Positions 21,707 through 32,129 of a stretch of DNA of 64,000 bases are shown in pieces. The stretch's first letter is position 1. Every line of letters starts with the position of its first letter. The notes under the pieces are model-generated. The model saw nothing but the letters and a program-made list of their open reading frames with translations, did not search any database and had not been told where the DNA came from. This DNA comes from Aspidapion aeneum (lineage: Eukaryota; Arthropoda; Insecta; Coleoptera; Brentidae): assembly GCA_963576565.1 (NCBI GenBank), contig OY755047.1, positions 2,903,501 to 2,967,500 on the forward strand. The letters are read 5' to 3'. The position numbers were made by a program, and so were the translations under genes.

Positions 21707-21954
21707 GGCTATACACAGGCCAATGCCGACTCAACAAACACATGAACAGACTGGGAGTAAGCAACACACCAGCGTGTAGGTTCTGTGGTGTTGAGGAGGA
21801 AACGCCACTTCATCTAATCTGCCACTGCGTAGCAAGACAAAGAACTAGGGCGAAAATATTTGGACCTGGACAGATAGAGCCTCAAGATCTTGAGGAAATA
21901 TCACCAAACAAACTGATCTGCTTCATAAAGGAGATAGGTATTGGTGATATTTAA
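21704..21954 (+). pseudogene. LINE ORF2 C-terminal zinc-knuckle region
   Basis: The open frame reads TGLYTGQCRLNKHMNRLGV, then a CCHC-type finger in which C-x-F-C (CRFCGVEEETPLHLI) is followed by CHC, and ends with a helical tail and a stop. This is the region after the RNase H domain in many arthropod LINE ORF2 proteins. The pattern L-T-G-H/Q-C-R-L-N-x-H-L…C-R-F-C…E-T-x-x-H-L-x-C-x-C is conserved there. It is probably involved in nucleic-acid binding. The reverse transcriptase and most of RNase H are missing. A start at 21592 would add only microsatellite-encoded IY repeats and is not biological. Confidence 0.8.
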
Positions 21955-22042
21955 TTTGGGATGAGCCACAATAGACCACTTGAGTCGCAGTGGAGGGGCG
22001 ACAGTCGCACCACTCATAGTCAAACTTAACCCAACCTACCTA
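21704..22042 (+). mobile_element. LINE 3' end, R1/I/Jockey-like, with 3' untranslated region
   Basis: A 5'-truncated non-LTR element. It comprises the end of ORF2 (to 21954) followed by a 3' untranslated region with GAGCCACAATAGACC, GGTCGCAGTGGA-like and TAACCCAACCTACC segments. It abuts the TA microsatellite on its left. Confidence 0.7.
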
Positions 22043-22044
22043 GA

Positions 22045-22140
22045 ATATAATTTAAATATCTATGTATATCATTATGTAATTATATTGTTAATTAGATAAA
22101 TCAAAGCTCAAAGCGTGCACTTTCTCATAAAGGTCAGAGT
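22045..22140. repeat. Direct repeat, left member
   Basis: About 95 bp, including CTATGTATATCATTAT and GCACTTTCTCATAAAGGTCA. It is repeated at 22555-22660 around two inserted fragments (hAT piece 22150-22245, TIR half-element 22245-22477). Confidence 0.7.
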
Positions 22141-22149
22141 GTGCGTACT

Positions 22150-22245
22150 TAGCACGATGAATATGGCCGACGTCAACTAAAACAAACATTCCTCTCGCCC
22201 CCGCGTGAGAACAGCATACATCGCTAAAAAACGGGTGAAAAATCT
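22150..22245 (-). mobile_element. hAT internal fragment
   Basis: GGCCGACGTCAACTAAAACA and the following CCCCCGCG block match 42243-42335 of the complete hAT element. There are no ends. Confidence 0.6.
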
Positions 22246-22477
22246 CAGAAACTATGGCTCTAAACTACGGCATATCGGGTATTTTTGGAAAATATATTTC
22301 AAGCCTAATCTATTAATTAAATAATATAAAGAACATCCAATTTACAAAAACTATAAATTTGAGCGCCTGTCAAATATGATAAGCATCAGGAATAAAGTCA
22401 AGATGCAATTTAAAAGTAAAAATTTCGCGAATTCGAACACAATTTCTTTTATATTTATATTTGATACACCCTGTACA
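22245..22477 (-). mobile_element. Half of an ACAGGGTGT foldback element
   Basis: It matches one arm of the 46397-47191 element (GACTCTAAACTACGGCA-type start, GAGCGCCTGTCAAATAT, AATTTCGCGAATTCGAACA) and ends with ACACCCTGTA at 22468-22477. Confidence 0.65.
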
Positions 22478-22554
22478 GTCCCTGAATAAAGCTAGAAATC
22501 TTAAAACTATATAAATAATAATTATGTTTGACCATTGATACATACCTATAATAA

Positions 22555-22660
22555 TTTAAATACCTATGTATATCATTATATAATTATCTTGTTAATTAAA
22601 TGAATCAAAGCTCAAACAAGCCAGCGTGCACTTTCTCATAAAGGTCAGAGTGTGCGTACT
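22555..22660. repeat. Direct repeat, right member
   Basis: The partner of 22045-22140, with GCACTTTCTCATAAAGGTCA in the same orientation. Confidence 0.7.
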
Positions 22661-24267
22661 TTGTCGAGGGATTCCCTCGGTACACAAGTCGACCACGACA
22701 TCGAGTGGAACCGGAACCACCACACTGCGTCGTACTACGCGGTATCCGCACTACCTCCCACGTACTTTGCTAGGAAAATATAAAGCGTGTCGTGTCCCAT
22801 TTTCGATGAGATTCAGCCTCAGATGCACCGAAAGCACATAAGCGCGATTATGGGTTTAATTGCGGTTAAGTCCTTGTTGCTCACATACAAAGCAATAAAG
22901 AGGGAGAATCGATTAGCTAAGCTTTGTAACGGTGCATTCAGAGCTTAATGCGTCGCCTTAATGCAGAACTATTAGGCTATGGTAAAAACATATTCATTAC
23001 AACTTATTTTAAGGCAAAAATGACGTTCTTTAATTTTTGACAGAAGGTATAGTTTTTGACAGAAGTAATTTAGTCATAAAAAAGTTAAAAACGGATTTTT
23101 TTTTCAAAATAAAATTCAGTTGGAGTTTTGGTTAGATGGAACGACCAAATAACTGTCCAAAAACCGAATGCTGTTGGGGGTAGTGATCGATTTACTTCAG
23201 GCATGTGATCATGTGCGAGAGAGTTAAATTCAAAGTCACGTGACTAAAAGAAAGGGTAGGTTTGATCGTCTCGCGTAAAGCTAGATCGAAGGCAACGTAT
23301 GAATTCGAGAGCACGAAATTAAAGTTGCACACAGAAAGGATTACACAATTACATAGGATTATCATAATATATTTTTAATTTTAGCTCTTTAAAATGCAGA
23401 TAAAATTACATTAATTTTATTTATATTCACAAACTATAAACCACTACAAACTGCCTAATAAACTAAATATACCAAAAATTAAAACGAACTTGCATTAGCA
23501 CATATTTTTGGGCGGAACTTAAGAAAAAATATTTATTTTTTCAATCACAAGTATTATGTGAAATTTATATATTTATTCATTTGTATTTTGTAATTTGATT
23601 TTTACAAAATATTTTTAAAATTACCTACATATTACAGAAAGCCTTAATATGCACAAAGTTTTTCTGATTTTATTCATTTTTAGGAAATAAAGATGGTTAT
23701 ACTTCTAAGAAGTTAGGAAAATCACATTTTGTAGATTGTACTTTGATAGGTATATATAGTTAATGACCTTAATGTCGATGCCTTAAAGCGAAGTCGTTTG
23801 TTCGTCCGCCAAATCTGGTGTAAAATTTCACATCCGGTGTTATCCTTCTTCTTTTAACTTTTAGTTCACAGGTCACCAGGATTTGCTGCGATCAGGGTAA
23901 TCCCTTATGTTTCTATCCCTGTCCAATCACCTGCTAAACTAGTTTTTCTTTTTCTAAGCAGGCTACCCTATGGTCAGTATAGCTTTTTTCCATGTGGTAT
24001 TCCTACACAATCCGCAGTCCCGTCCATGTGGTATACCTACACGATCCGCAGTCCCGTAGTAATAAAAATTAAGAGTTCTCTTGCAAAAAAATAAACAGTT
24101 GCTGCATATGCAATGCAATTTAATTATACAAAATTTTAATTTTTTGGTTTGTTCACTCTTTTTTAAATTTTCTCAGACAAATGTAATTTTAATGTCATTT
24201 TATGGTATATTTTTATCTCAGGTGATGTAAACTAGAAATGTGTGTGTTTTACATACAATTTTTCCAG
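22661..24267. other. No gene seen; one short tandem duplication
   Basis: AT-rich. At 23991-24058 a unit of about 33 bp (CCATGTGGTATTCCTACAC, then CCGCAGTCCCGT) is present twice in tandem. Nothing coding is recognised. Confidence 0.5.
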
Positions 24268-24476
24268 TGCAACATATGATAAACACAGACAAAGAAAAGA
24301 GAGAGAGAGCAATCATTTCTAATGCGCCTGTCTTCAATCCTTGTATTTCAGAGGAGTCCGAAACCAGTTTAAGTGGCTTGATGGAACGGAAAACTGACTG
24401 TCCGATAACAGTAGAACGTCGACCTGGATCGCAAAAAGGATTTTTCGTACCGTTTTATGACTATCGCACGCGATGA
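24268..24476 (+). CDS. Possible terminal exon of an unknown gene
   Basis: A frame of about 69 codons follows a good splice-acceptor context (a pyrimidine stretch then TTTTTCCAG at 24259-24267) and ends with TGA at 24474-24476. Its composition is ordinary protein: VQHMINTDKEKRERAIISNA, then PCISEESETSLSGLMERK, ending GFFVPFYDYRTR. Unlike every other frame here it resembles no transposon protein I know, has balanced amino-acid use, and shows no repeat copy elsewhere in the window. I cannot name the product. An ATG at 24277 lies inside the frame, so a single-exon reading is also possible. It could still be a chance ORF; there is no flanking exon that I can recognise. Confidence 0.35.
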
Positions 24477-25080
24477 AGGAACGAAACTAGTAAGTTTCAA
24501 AAATGAAAGGATAAAGGTGCAGTATACCCATAATTAAAACTGTAAAAATTTTGCATATTGTTCTAGAAATACTCAAAACTAAAGTCTACCCTTTAAAACT
24601 TATCAAATAGTTACCGATCAAACTTATCGGTTCATAGTCTAGTTTCGAAATATGTGTGGTACTAGACATACTACTACTAGTATATTTAAAGTTACATTTA
24701 AAGTCATTAGGTGAAATTTATTTCTTTTTTAATTTATTTTTATTTTATTTTATTTATTTATTTTTTGTTTAGGTTGATTAGGTACTGTATATTTTATGTT
24801 CCTGTACTTGATTATACATTTTTAACTTATTTAGACTAATTACTATTGTAATTGACGTTTTCCATACAGTTTCCAAATTGTCAAAGGAAAATAAAGATTT
24901 ATTTATTTATTTATTTACTACAGGTATACCCAACTTTTATTCTACGTGGTTCGTACCCAAAACCAGCAGTACCGCGTGGTTACTAGCGATGACTAGCAGT
25001 AATCAACAAATTAGCAGTAAATTAATATATAAATAGTATATACCTATAAATGGCGATAACTTTTGCAACTTTATGTTATA
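24477..25080. repeat. Possible 3' end of a retroelement with TTTA tail
   Basis: At about 24750-24915 the sequence ends AAAATAAAGA followed by four to five TTTA units, typical of a retroposon 3' tail. No coding part is attached. The rest is AT-rich and featureless. Confidence 0.35.
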
Positions 25081-25360
25081 TCTATTTTAGAAGTTTTTAA
25101 AATATTGAAATAAGGTATTAAAATGAATCGTTATAAATGTTGTTACCTATTTTTTTTAATTATGGTTTAAAGGGATTATCCCTAATTTTCTATTGAAAGT
25201 AATAAACATTTAATTAAATTTATGTCTATTTCACAAGTTTTTAAAATATTGAAATTAGGTATTAAAATAAATCGATATAAATGTTGTTACCTAATTATTT
25301 TTAATATATGATTATAAAGGATTATCCTTAATTTTCTATTGAAAATAATAAGCATTGCGT
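25081..25360. repeat. Tandem duplication, period about 144 bp
   Basis: Two units begin at 25081 and 25225. Both contain AAGTTTTTAAAATATTGAAA, AAATGTTGTTACCTA and CCTAATTTTCTATTGAAA-type segments. Confidence 0.7.
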
Positions 25361-25499
25361 TAAACATTTGCAATAAAAACAAAAAAAAAAGGTATTAACC
25401 AGTGGCGGCTGGACTACAGTGAAACCTCCTATTAGCGGACACTCACGGTTTCGTCGATTTTGTCCGATTATTGGATGTGTCCGCTGATGAGGGAGAACT

Positions 25500-25654
25500 G
25501 CGAAATTTAATATAAATTTATTAACGATTTCCGCTACTTGAGTTTTTCCGATATTAAATTTTTCAGCGATCTTTCGTGCTGATAGATGTCCATTCTTCGA
25601 AAAGTTAACAGCTTCCATTTTTTCACGTAAACTAAATTTTTTACTAGGCGCCAT
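25500..25654 (-). pseudogene. Pogo/Tigger transposase N-terminal HTH fragment
   Basis: The minus-strand ATG at 25652-25654 opens MAPSKKFSLREKMEAVNF, then LSARKIAEKFNIGKTQVAEI and VNKF. This is the CENP-B/pogo-type N-terminal helix-turn-helix (S-L-x-E-K, then the A-x-x-F-x-I-x-K-T/S-x-V recognition helix), which binds the element's ends. The original coding part runs to about residue 52, after which the frame enters element-internal non-coding DNA and runs on to 25328. The second HTH and the DDD catalytic domain are missing, so this is an internally deleted derivative. Confidence 0.8.
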
Positions 25655-25870
25655 TTCAAAGAAATCTATTACTGCGTTGTTGCCAACATACTACATAATA
25701 TTTATGCCCATGTCATGCAGCGCTCCGTTCCGTTGTCTGAGATTCGCGTCCGGTTAAGGGAGGTTTCAGAATATTTTAACCAAAAAAAAATTGTTCGCGT
25801 CCGGTTATTAGAGTGTCCGGGTATAGGAGTGAATTTTACATGTAAAGAAATAGGGAAAAGCTTGGTTCCA

Positions 25871-27939
25871 ACAAAGGAGGAGGCACTAAATACATTGTTT
25901 ACCGGGACGCGTCAGATGAGCTAAATTTGAGATATGTTGAAGGACAAACCTTCCTGATATTTTTACCAAAAAAAATTAGGGGGGTCATAGGATTCGTTTT
26001 CGAGCTATACTTATTTAAATGTGCGCCACTGAAATATAGAAAAATATGACCATTTGTAGTTTTTTTCTAATAACTTATCGCCAAATAAAAATAAAAAACT
26101 GATATCAGCTTTACTTTATTGGTAAAAGAGTTCTTTTAAGAATTTTATCCGTTTTTGAAATATAGTTTCCGTCACATACCTACAGAGTGGCTCAAAATAA
26201 TTTAAAAAAAATACAGGAAAAATACCTGAGGTTTATTAAATATAAAGAAAGGAAACTAAAAATGCATGGTCAAAATTAACTTCACTTGTTTCCAATTTTT
26301 TTATAGTTTTCGTTGCATATCTACAGAGTGGCTCAAAATATGAATAACAGAAATACAGAAATAATAACTGGGATTTGTTAAATATACTTAAAGCGATGAA
26401 ATTAAAAATGCATAGTCAAAATAAATTCATTTGCTTCAATGGGAGTCGTTGTAATTATTGTAAAGTAACATTTACATACATAATGGTTTATGTAGTAAAC
26501 CTACAGGGTAAATCAAATATTTTTTAAATTAAACAAATAATAGGTGTACTAACTGTGTAGCGGAATAGTGTGTTTAACGAGATGCGTCAGATCATGTGAA
26601 TTTGAGATATGTTAGAGCCCGAGCCATCCTGAAACTTAATCAAAAAAATTGGGGGAGGGGGTCATCGGTTTCGTTTTTGAGCTATACTCTTATGGAGTTT
26701 CGCGACAACTTCTATCTCTTTATAGGAATAAAAAGTTGATATTTAAACTTTTATCAATTAAGTTTGTTCACAGGCTTTCTGAAAATTTTTGGCAGAACCC
26801 CCGGAAAGGAGTGAGTAGGCCCCTTTTTGTCTTTTTGTCCCCACATTTTCTATATTCTAGCATAAAATAAGCATAACTCGAGAACAAAACCGATCACCAC
26901 CCACTTTTTCTTGAAACAAGTATTACGACGGTTTTGCCTCTAGCATATCTCAAATTCAGTGCATCTGACGCATCCCAGTAAACATTTTCCACACGCTATT
27001 CCATAGGCAATTAGTACACATGTTATGCGAATTTCAAAAATGTTTGAAATACCCATTAAGTCTATTATTATTATTGTATTTCAATTATTCATAGTTTGAG
27101 CCACTATGTAGATATGTGACGAAAACTATATGTCAAAAAATGAGAACATACTTAAAAAGACTCTTTTTTTTTTACAAAATAAAATTCATATTGGTTTTTT
27201 ATTTTTCTTTCACGAGAAGTTATAACAAAAAACTACAAAATCTTACATTTTTTCATAATCCATTGGGCGCATTTAAATAATTATAGCTCGAAAACGAAAC
27301 CGATGACCCCCCAATTTTTTTTGAAACAAGCATCCGGACGGTTTAGGCTTAAACATATTGTAAATTCACCTCATTTGACGCATCCCAGTAAACACACTAT
27401 TTCGTAGAAAATTGGTAAATATGTCATGCGTTGAATTTTTTTTTTAAATACCCTGTTAGTTTATAACATCCCCTATTATGCAAACATCACTCTAGAATAG
27501 TTAAAACGACTCACATGAAAGCAAGTGAAGTTAATTTTGACTATGCATTTTTAGTTCCCTTTCTTTATACGTAATAAATCTCAGGTATTTTTCCTGTATT
27601 TTTTTTTAAATTATTTTGAGCCACTCTGTAGGTATGTGATGCAAACTATATGTTAAAAATTGATAAAATTCCTAAAAGGACTCTTTTGTCAATAAAATAA
27701 GACTAATATCATTTTTTTGTTTTTATTTGGCGATAAGTTATTTTAAAAAAATGACAAAAGGTCATATTTTTCCATATTTCAGTGGTGCGCATTTAAATAA
27801 GTATAGCTCAAAAACGAATCCTATGACCCCCCCAATTTTTTTGGGTAAAAATATCAGGAAGGTTTGGCCTTCAACATATCTCAAATTCAGCTCATCTGAC
27901 GCGTCCCGGTAAACAATGTATTTAGTGCCTCCTCCTTTG
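25871..27939. mobile_element. Foldback element with long inverted arms and internal units
   Basis: The left arm starts CAAAGGAGGAGGCACTAAAT and the right arm ends with its reverse complement. The arms stay complementary for more than 400 bp, through CACTTG near 26290 and CAAGTG near 27523. A unit motif with the core GATGCGTCAGAT or GACGCGTCAGAT followed by TTTGAGATATGTT occurs forward at 25912 and 26580, and reversed near 26945, 27350 and 27870. It inserted within the Tigger element. No protein is encoded. Confidence 0.8.
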
Positions 27940-28809
27940 TCCGTCTAAAAGGAGTGTTCGCTTAAAAGAGGTGTCCGCAAGGAGAGGTTTCACTGTATAT
28001 AGAAAATAATAGTTTCAATCATAGATTATTAAATGGATTGTAGATATTTAATTCTGGTAGGTCACTGACCAAAAATTATCTCATGTAGAAGCCGACACTG
28101 GTATAAACCTATTTCTATTCAGTGGTGGTTATTCAATAAGGGCTGCGGGGCTGCAGCACCGTCTAATTTTGAGTACAGAAATGTATATTTTTTACTACAG
28201 AATATTTTAGTCCTTTTTTTTCTCACTACTTGAGTTGAGGAGCTACATGCCTACAACATTTGTATAATTGGTACAAGGCTCTTCTCGGGTGCAAGCCTGC
28301 GTTTTTAATATCGTTGTTTGCTAGTCGGTCTCTTCTCGTGGTGTGCTGTGCGTTCTGCGCGGTGTAAAGGCGCGGTGGATTTTGTCGGGTCTGTTAATCA
28401 AACTACCCCGAATAAAGGATGGATGAATACAGATTGTGCCACATAATTAAAAGGATAGAACTATTCAACTGACATCGAGGCTATGCAAAATTTTAGAAAA
28501 TCGGGGTAGGCTCCCGTTTATATTAAAAACAGATGCGAACTGCAAATTTGTATCGAGTTAAGTGTTTTCACAATTTAGGGTATACTTTTATGAGTAAATA
28601 TTTATTTTATTTTTTGCCAAAGCAAAGGCATTTTTAATTTTGTAATATTTAATTGATAAAAAATTATTGAATGTTTTGCCAATAAAAAAGACAGACGCAT
28701 TGAACTTGTATATAAAAATAAAAAGAAGTGACTGTTACGTTACCAAAGACCATCTATTACCTTTGTACTATATGTACAAAGTATTAATATAATAAACCTC
28801 AATAATTAT

Positions 28810-29480
28810 AAATTGGTAAAAAAATTTTTTAAGTCACAAGCTTTTATAAAATACACTAAAAATTAAAAAATAATTTTCTAACATTCTAATATTATCATAA
28901 TAATAAAAGCGATGGCCGACTGATGGAAATTTTGACGATGTTAGCACGATAAGATATCCGTATCAATTAAATACAGTCAAACCTCTCTAACTCGAACCTC
29001 TATAACTCGAACCCCTCTATAACTCGAACCTTCTAAGAGGTCCCTGCACTTTTTACATGTATTTTAACCTATGTAACTCGAGTTTCTATAACTCGAACTC
29101 TCCATAACTCGAACTGTTTTGGTTGTCCCTTCAGGTTCGAGTTATAGAGGTTCGACTGTATCACTATTTGCAAGAATCAATCTAGCAGAAAAATGCAGAG
29201 GTATCAAAACCACCCAACCCGACCCAAGATACCCCAGTATTTCTCTGACATAGGTATGGTAATGGCATAACATTGCGGCACATCAAACATATCTTTGATG
29301 ACCTGCTATGTTGAATATTCTTTAAGTGTTTAGATCACAAATTTAGATTAACTTATGCTTTGATTTGCGGTCATAGCTTTTATTATTATGATAATATTAG
29401 AATGTTAGAAAATAATGTTTTAATTTTTAGTGCATTTTATAAAAGCTTGTGACTTAAAAAAGTTTTTTTACCAATTTATT
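28810..29480. mobile_element. Inverted-repeat element with arms of about 95 bp
   Basis: The left arm, AATTGGTAAAAAAATTTT then AAGTCACAAGCTTTTATAAA, returns reversed at 29373-29480 (TTTATAAAAGCTTGTGACTT). A Tigger-like MITE sits inside it. Confidence 0.65.
28974..29158. mobile_element. Tigger-like MITE, TA target
   Basis: The ends CAGTCAAACCTCTCTAACTC and the reversed GAGTTATAGAGGTTCGACTG lie between TA dinucleotides (28972-28973, 29159-29160). The interior repeats TATAACTCGAAC several times. It is 185 bp and non-coding. Confidence 0.85.
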
Positions 29481-29845
29481 TTCTACTTTTTAGTCTCAGC
29501 TATCTACTCTATTAAATGAAAATATTTGTTCAATAAGAGAACAGAAGAGTTTATTCTAGATTATAATGAAATCGCTGATCGTGAGTTGTTTGGAAACTCA
29601 TTTTTCTATTGGGGGAAGGAGAGGGTGGGGGTAGAGGTAGAAATATATTTTAAAATATATACCAAATTTTATAAAAGCCATTTGAAGTGAAGTGTGTCAA
29701 AAACGCATTTTTTTTATGGAAGGGGGTGGGGGGTAGGGTGGGAGGATATTTATTTCTACTTGTTATATTATCATCGGACCACTATGTTTATACCAAATTT
29801 TATCCAAATCGGATAATGGGAAGTGTGTCAAAAACGCTTCACAAG

Positions 29846-29970
29846 ATTTGATAGATAGTTAGATAGTTAGATAGTTAGATAGTTAGATAGTTAGGTAGTT
29901 AGATAGTTAGATAGTTAGATAGTTAGATAGTTAGATAGTTAGTTAGTTAGATAGTTAGATAGTTAGACAG
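29846..29970. repeat. TTAGATAG minisatellite
   Basis: About 15 units of an 8-base repeat TAGTTAGA, with a few variant units (GTTAGGTA, TTAGTTAG). Confidence 0.95.
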
Positions 29971-30509
29971 AACATCTGAAGCTAAATAAAAGCTTGTAAT
30001 AAAAAGTGTACTGATAAACAAATTGTTCGAACGCTTTAAAAATAAAACTTAAAATATGTGTTTTACGTTCGATTAATAATTAATAATACTAAACAAAATC
30101 TAAAAAATGGGTAGGTAGGTTTTATTATTTTTAACACTTTTTTAAAAATTAGTCTTTGTTCCCCACTTTGCAGAACCGCCACTTTTAAGCCTCACGCGCC
30201 GCCACTGATTTCTATTTCCTTTGATTACGAATTTCCGCATTTCCGGATTGATAAGAATAATCAGAGTAGATTAGTAACAATTTTGTGTTCCAAATGCACC
30301 TATTTTTGTCAAATTTGAATCGCAATTAAAATAATTCTATACAGGTTAATGTTTGTTTTAGAAATTTTATCTTGATTCCGGCGCCAAATTGATAGATAAA
30401 ATATTTAAAAAAAAAGTCAAGAGGTAGTTTTCTACTATTTAACATTTTAAATTGAATTTTGAAAAAATGCCAGGAAATACATTTTTGAATCTTAAAGTTT
30501 ATTTATTTT

Positions 30510-31040
30510 TACTTAGCCCGCGCAGCAATGGCTAGAGAAGGTATTATTTTCGACAAAAAATTTTTTTTCAGATAATATAATATATTTTGACCTTTGCTCT
30601 GCCGTCCTAAGCCTAACCCCCGTATTTGAAAAAAATCCAAAAATGCGATTGTTGGTTAAGACAAATTATAATAATATACTCTATTGTTTATACTAATGTA
30701 ACCAATCGAAAAACTACAAAAAGTATTTAAAAAGTCACTTAAAATTTTATTTTTTCCATAAGGCACTATGTATTTTCAAACACTCAAACGCGATTTACTC
30801 CATTTCATATAAAATTCAAATACGGGGGTTACGCTTAGGACGGCAGTGCTATTAATATCGTCGTGATGTCTGTCTGTGTGTGTATTTCTTTTCTGTCCGT
30901 AACACGATAGCTCCTAAACCGCTAAACCGATTTTCATAAAATTTTTAGGTAAAATAGTGTTTGTCACTCTAACGAGCTAATTAGTTTTTGGTTAAAATCC
31001 ATTAATGCTAACAGTTTTTTGTGTGTATAAAATTAAAACA
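30510..31040 (+). repeat. CCTAGC-ended repeat, copy 3, with nested MITE
   Basis: It starts TAGCCCGCGCAGCAATGGCT, holds TCGTCGTGATG and GCTAAACCGATTTTCATAAA, and ends near ACAGTTTTTTGTG. It is interrupted at 30598-30847. Confidence 0.7.
30598..30847. mobile_element. MITE with TGCCGTCCTAAGC ends
   Basis: The inverted arms CTGCCGTCCTAAGCCTAACC and their continuation CCCGTATTTGAA are mirrored at the right end by GCTTAGGACGGCAGT. The host repeat continues on both sides. The flanking TGCT may be a 4-bp duplication. Confidence 0.7.
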
Positions 31041-31195
31041 ATGATATTGTTAAAAGTTTGTCTATTAAAATATATAAGTGAAATATTTTCTGTCTGAGTC
31101 ACAAAAAGGGACTTTTTATTAGTTTTTCAAGTAGTTAGGTACTTACTAAATTTTTAAATATTGCCTAAAGTAATAAAACAACATAGCCACACCCA

Positions 31196-31342
31196 GGGGA
31201 GGACTCGGGGCTTGGGTCCCCCTAAGCCTAAGGATTTTTTAAATATTTCCTATAATATTTCATGAATAAAAAAATAAAATATCATAAAACACAGCATTAT
31301 GGTGTGTCACCCCCTCCCCCAAGACGTAGTCCTGGGTACGCC
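31196..31342. mobile_element. Small CCCAGG-ended MITE
   Basis: The left end, CCACACCCAGGGGAGGA, and the right end, TCCTGGGTACGCCA, are weakly inverted around G- and C-rich blocks. It is related to the elements at 31479 and 39660. Confidence 0.4.
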
Positions 31343-31478
31343 AGTTTTAAGTATACAAGGTTTTCTGGTACATTTTTACACCTGATCTGAACTGAAACAT
31401 AAGTTTGTTTAATTAATCATATATTTTAAAACTCAGAACACAAATGGAAACCAGAAAAATTCGATAAAAGTTATACAG

Positions 31479-31625
31479 CAGTGGCGCATCCAGGAATAAG
31501 TCTTGAGGGGGAGGGCGAGGAGTCTGGGGGGGGAGACCCTATGATGTTTCTGCTATTTTATCGTTTTATTTATCAAATATGTGCAAAATATCAAAAAAAT
31601 TTTAGGTTTGAGGGGGGCCCCGGAT
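31479..31625. mobile_element. hAT-type MITE, one end only
   Basis: The left end CAGTGGCGCATCCAGGAATA is followed by a G-rich block. The right end is cut by the LINE B fragment beginning about 31628. The partner motif GGTGCGCCACTG occurs at 39735. Confidence 0.5.
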
Positions 31626-31627
31626 CA

Positions 31628-31760
31628 TTAGCTACAACTACTCATCTTGTCGTCAGCAAACTATAGTGTGTATATGGTAAATCGGTCATTAAGTTGTATT
31701 TTCATGCCATGTACTTTACGTTTCCAGTTTTTTAGAGCTACTACCATATATATTTTATAT
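31628..31760 (-). pseudogene. LINE family B fragment around the RT active site
   Basis: On the minus strand it overlaps the region encoding the KNWKRKVHGM segment and the TLQFADD active-site motif of family B. The plus-strand signature is ACTTTACGTTTCCAGTTTTT and GTCAGCAAACTATAGTGTGT. It is only about 130 bp long. Confidence 0.65.
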
Positions 31761-32129
31761 TTAATTGCTTCTAAGAGATGTAGTATTTGGGTTCTCAAGA
31801 AGAAAAAAAAGAAAGTGAGTCAATCAAAGATGCATACCTACAAAAATTGGCTAAAAACCGCCTCTCCGAAGATGAGTAACCTTACATTTATAATATTAGT
31901 AGCCTTATAAGGAAGTACCGCTGTGGTACCGCATTCTTAGACACTTCTTTACGCGATGGTGAATTGTTGTGTAATCTAAAGGTCATTTTATTTCATTCAT
32001 TCGATTTTTAGTAGTGGGTTCGTTTCTCATTCTTTAATTAGCTCTCATCTTAGTATACTATTATTATTACTATTTACACTGGCAGTACCGAAGCAATGAT
32101 TTTGGAAAATGGTAAAAAGTACCACTACT

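Larger units (their letters stand above)
25417..27995 (-). mobile_element. Tigger/pogo-like element split by a foldback element
   Basis: The inverted ends CAGTGAAACCTCC and GGAGAGGTTTCACTG are flanked by TA on both sides (25415-25416, 27996-27997), as expected for Tc1/mariner-type elements. It carries the transposase start on the minus strand and is closely related to 33640-34147. A 2.1-kb foldback at 25871-27939 interrupts it. Confidence 0.85.
25400..28100. mobile_element. hAT-type MITE split by a Tigger element
   Basis: The left end CAGTGGCGGCT (25400) and the right end AGCCGACACTG (28090-28100) are inverted. The flanks GTATTAAC (25392-25399) and GTATAAAC (28101-28108) are an 8-bp duplication with one mismatch. 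Almost all of its apparent length is the Tigger insertion at 25417-27995. Confidence 0.75.
28120..30207. mobile_element. hAT-type element with nested insertions
   Basis: The left end CAGTGGTGGTTATTC with AAGGGCTGCGGGGCTGCAG is related to the right end of 36694-37373. The right end is GCGCCGCCACTG. ATTTCTATT (9 bp) occurs on both flanks (28111-28119, 30208-30216). Inside are an inverted-repeat pair (28810-29480), a TA-flanked MITE (28974-29158) and a minisatellite. The G+T-rich part at 29600-29760 has no gene. Confidence 0.6.

Noticed and set aside
29846..29970. Possible CRISPR-like regular array
   Set aside because: It is a plain 8-bp minisatellite without spacers, in eukaryotic DNA.
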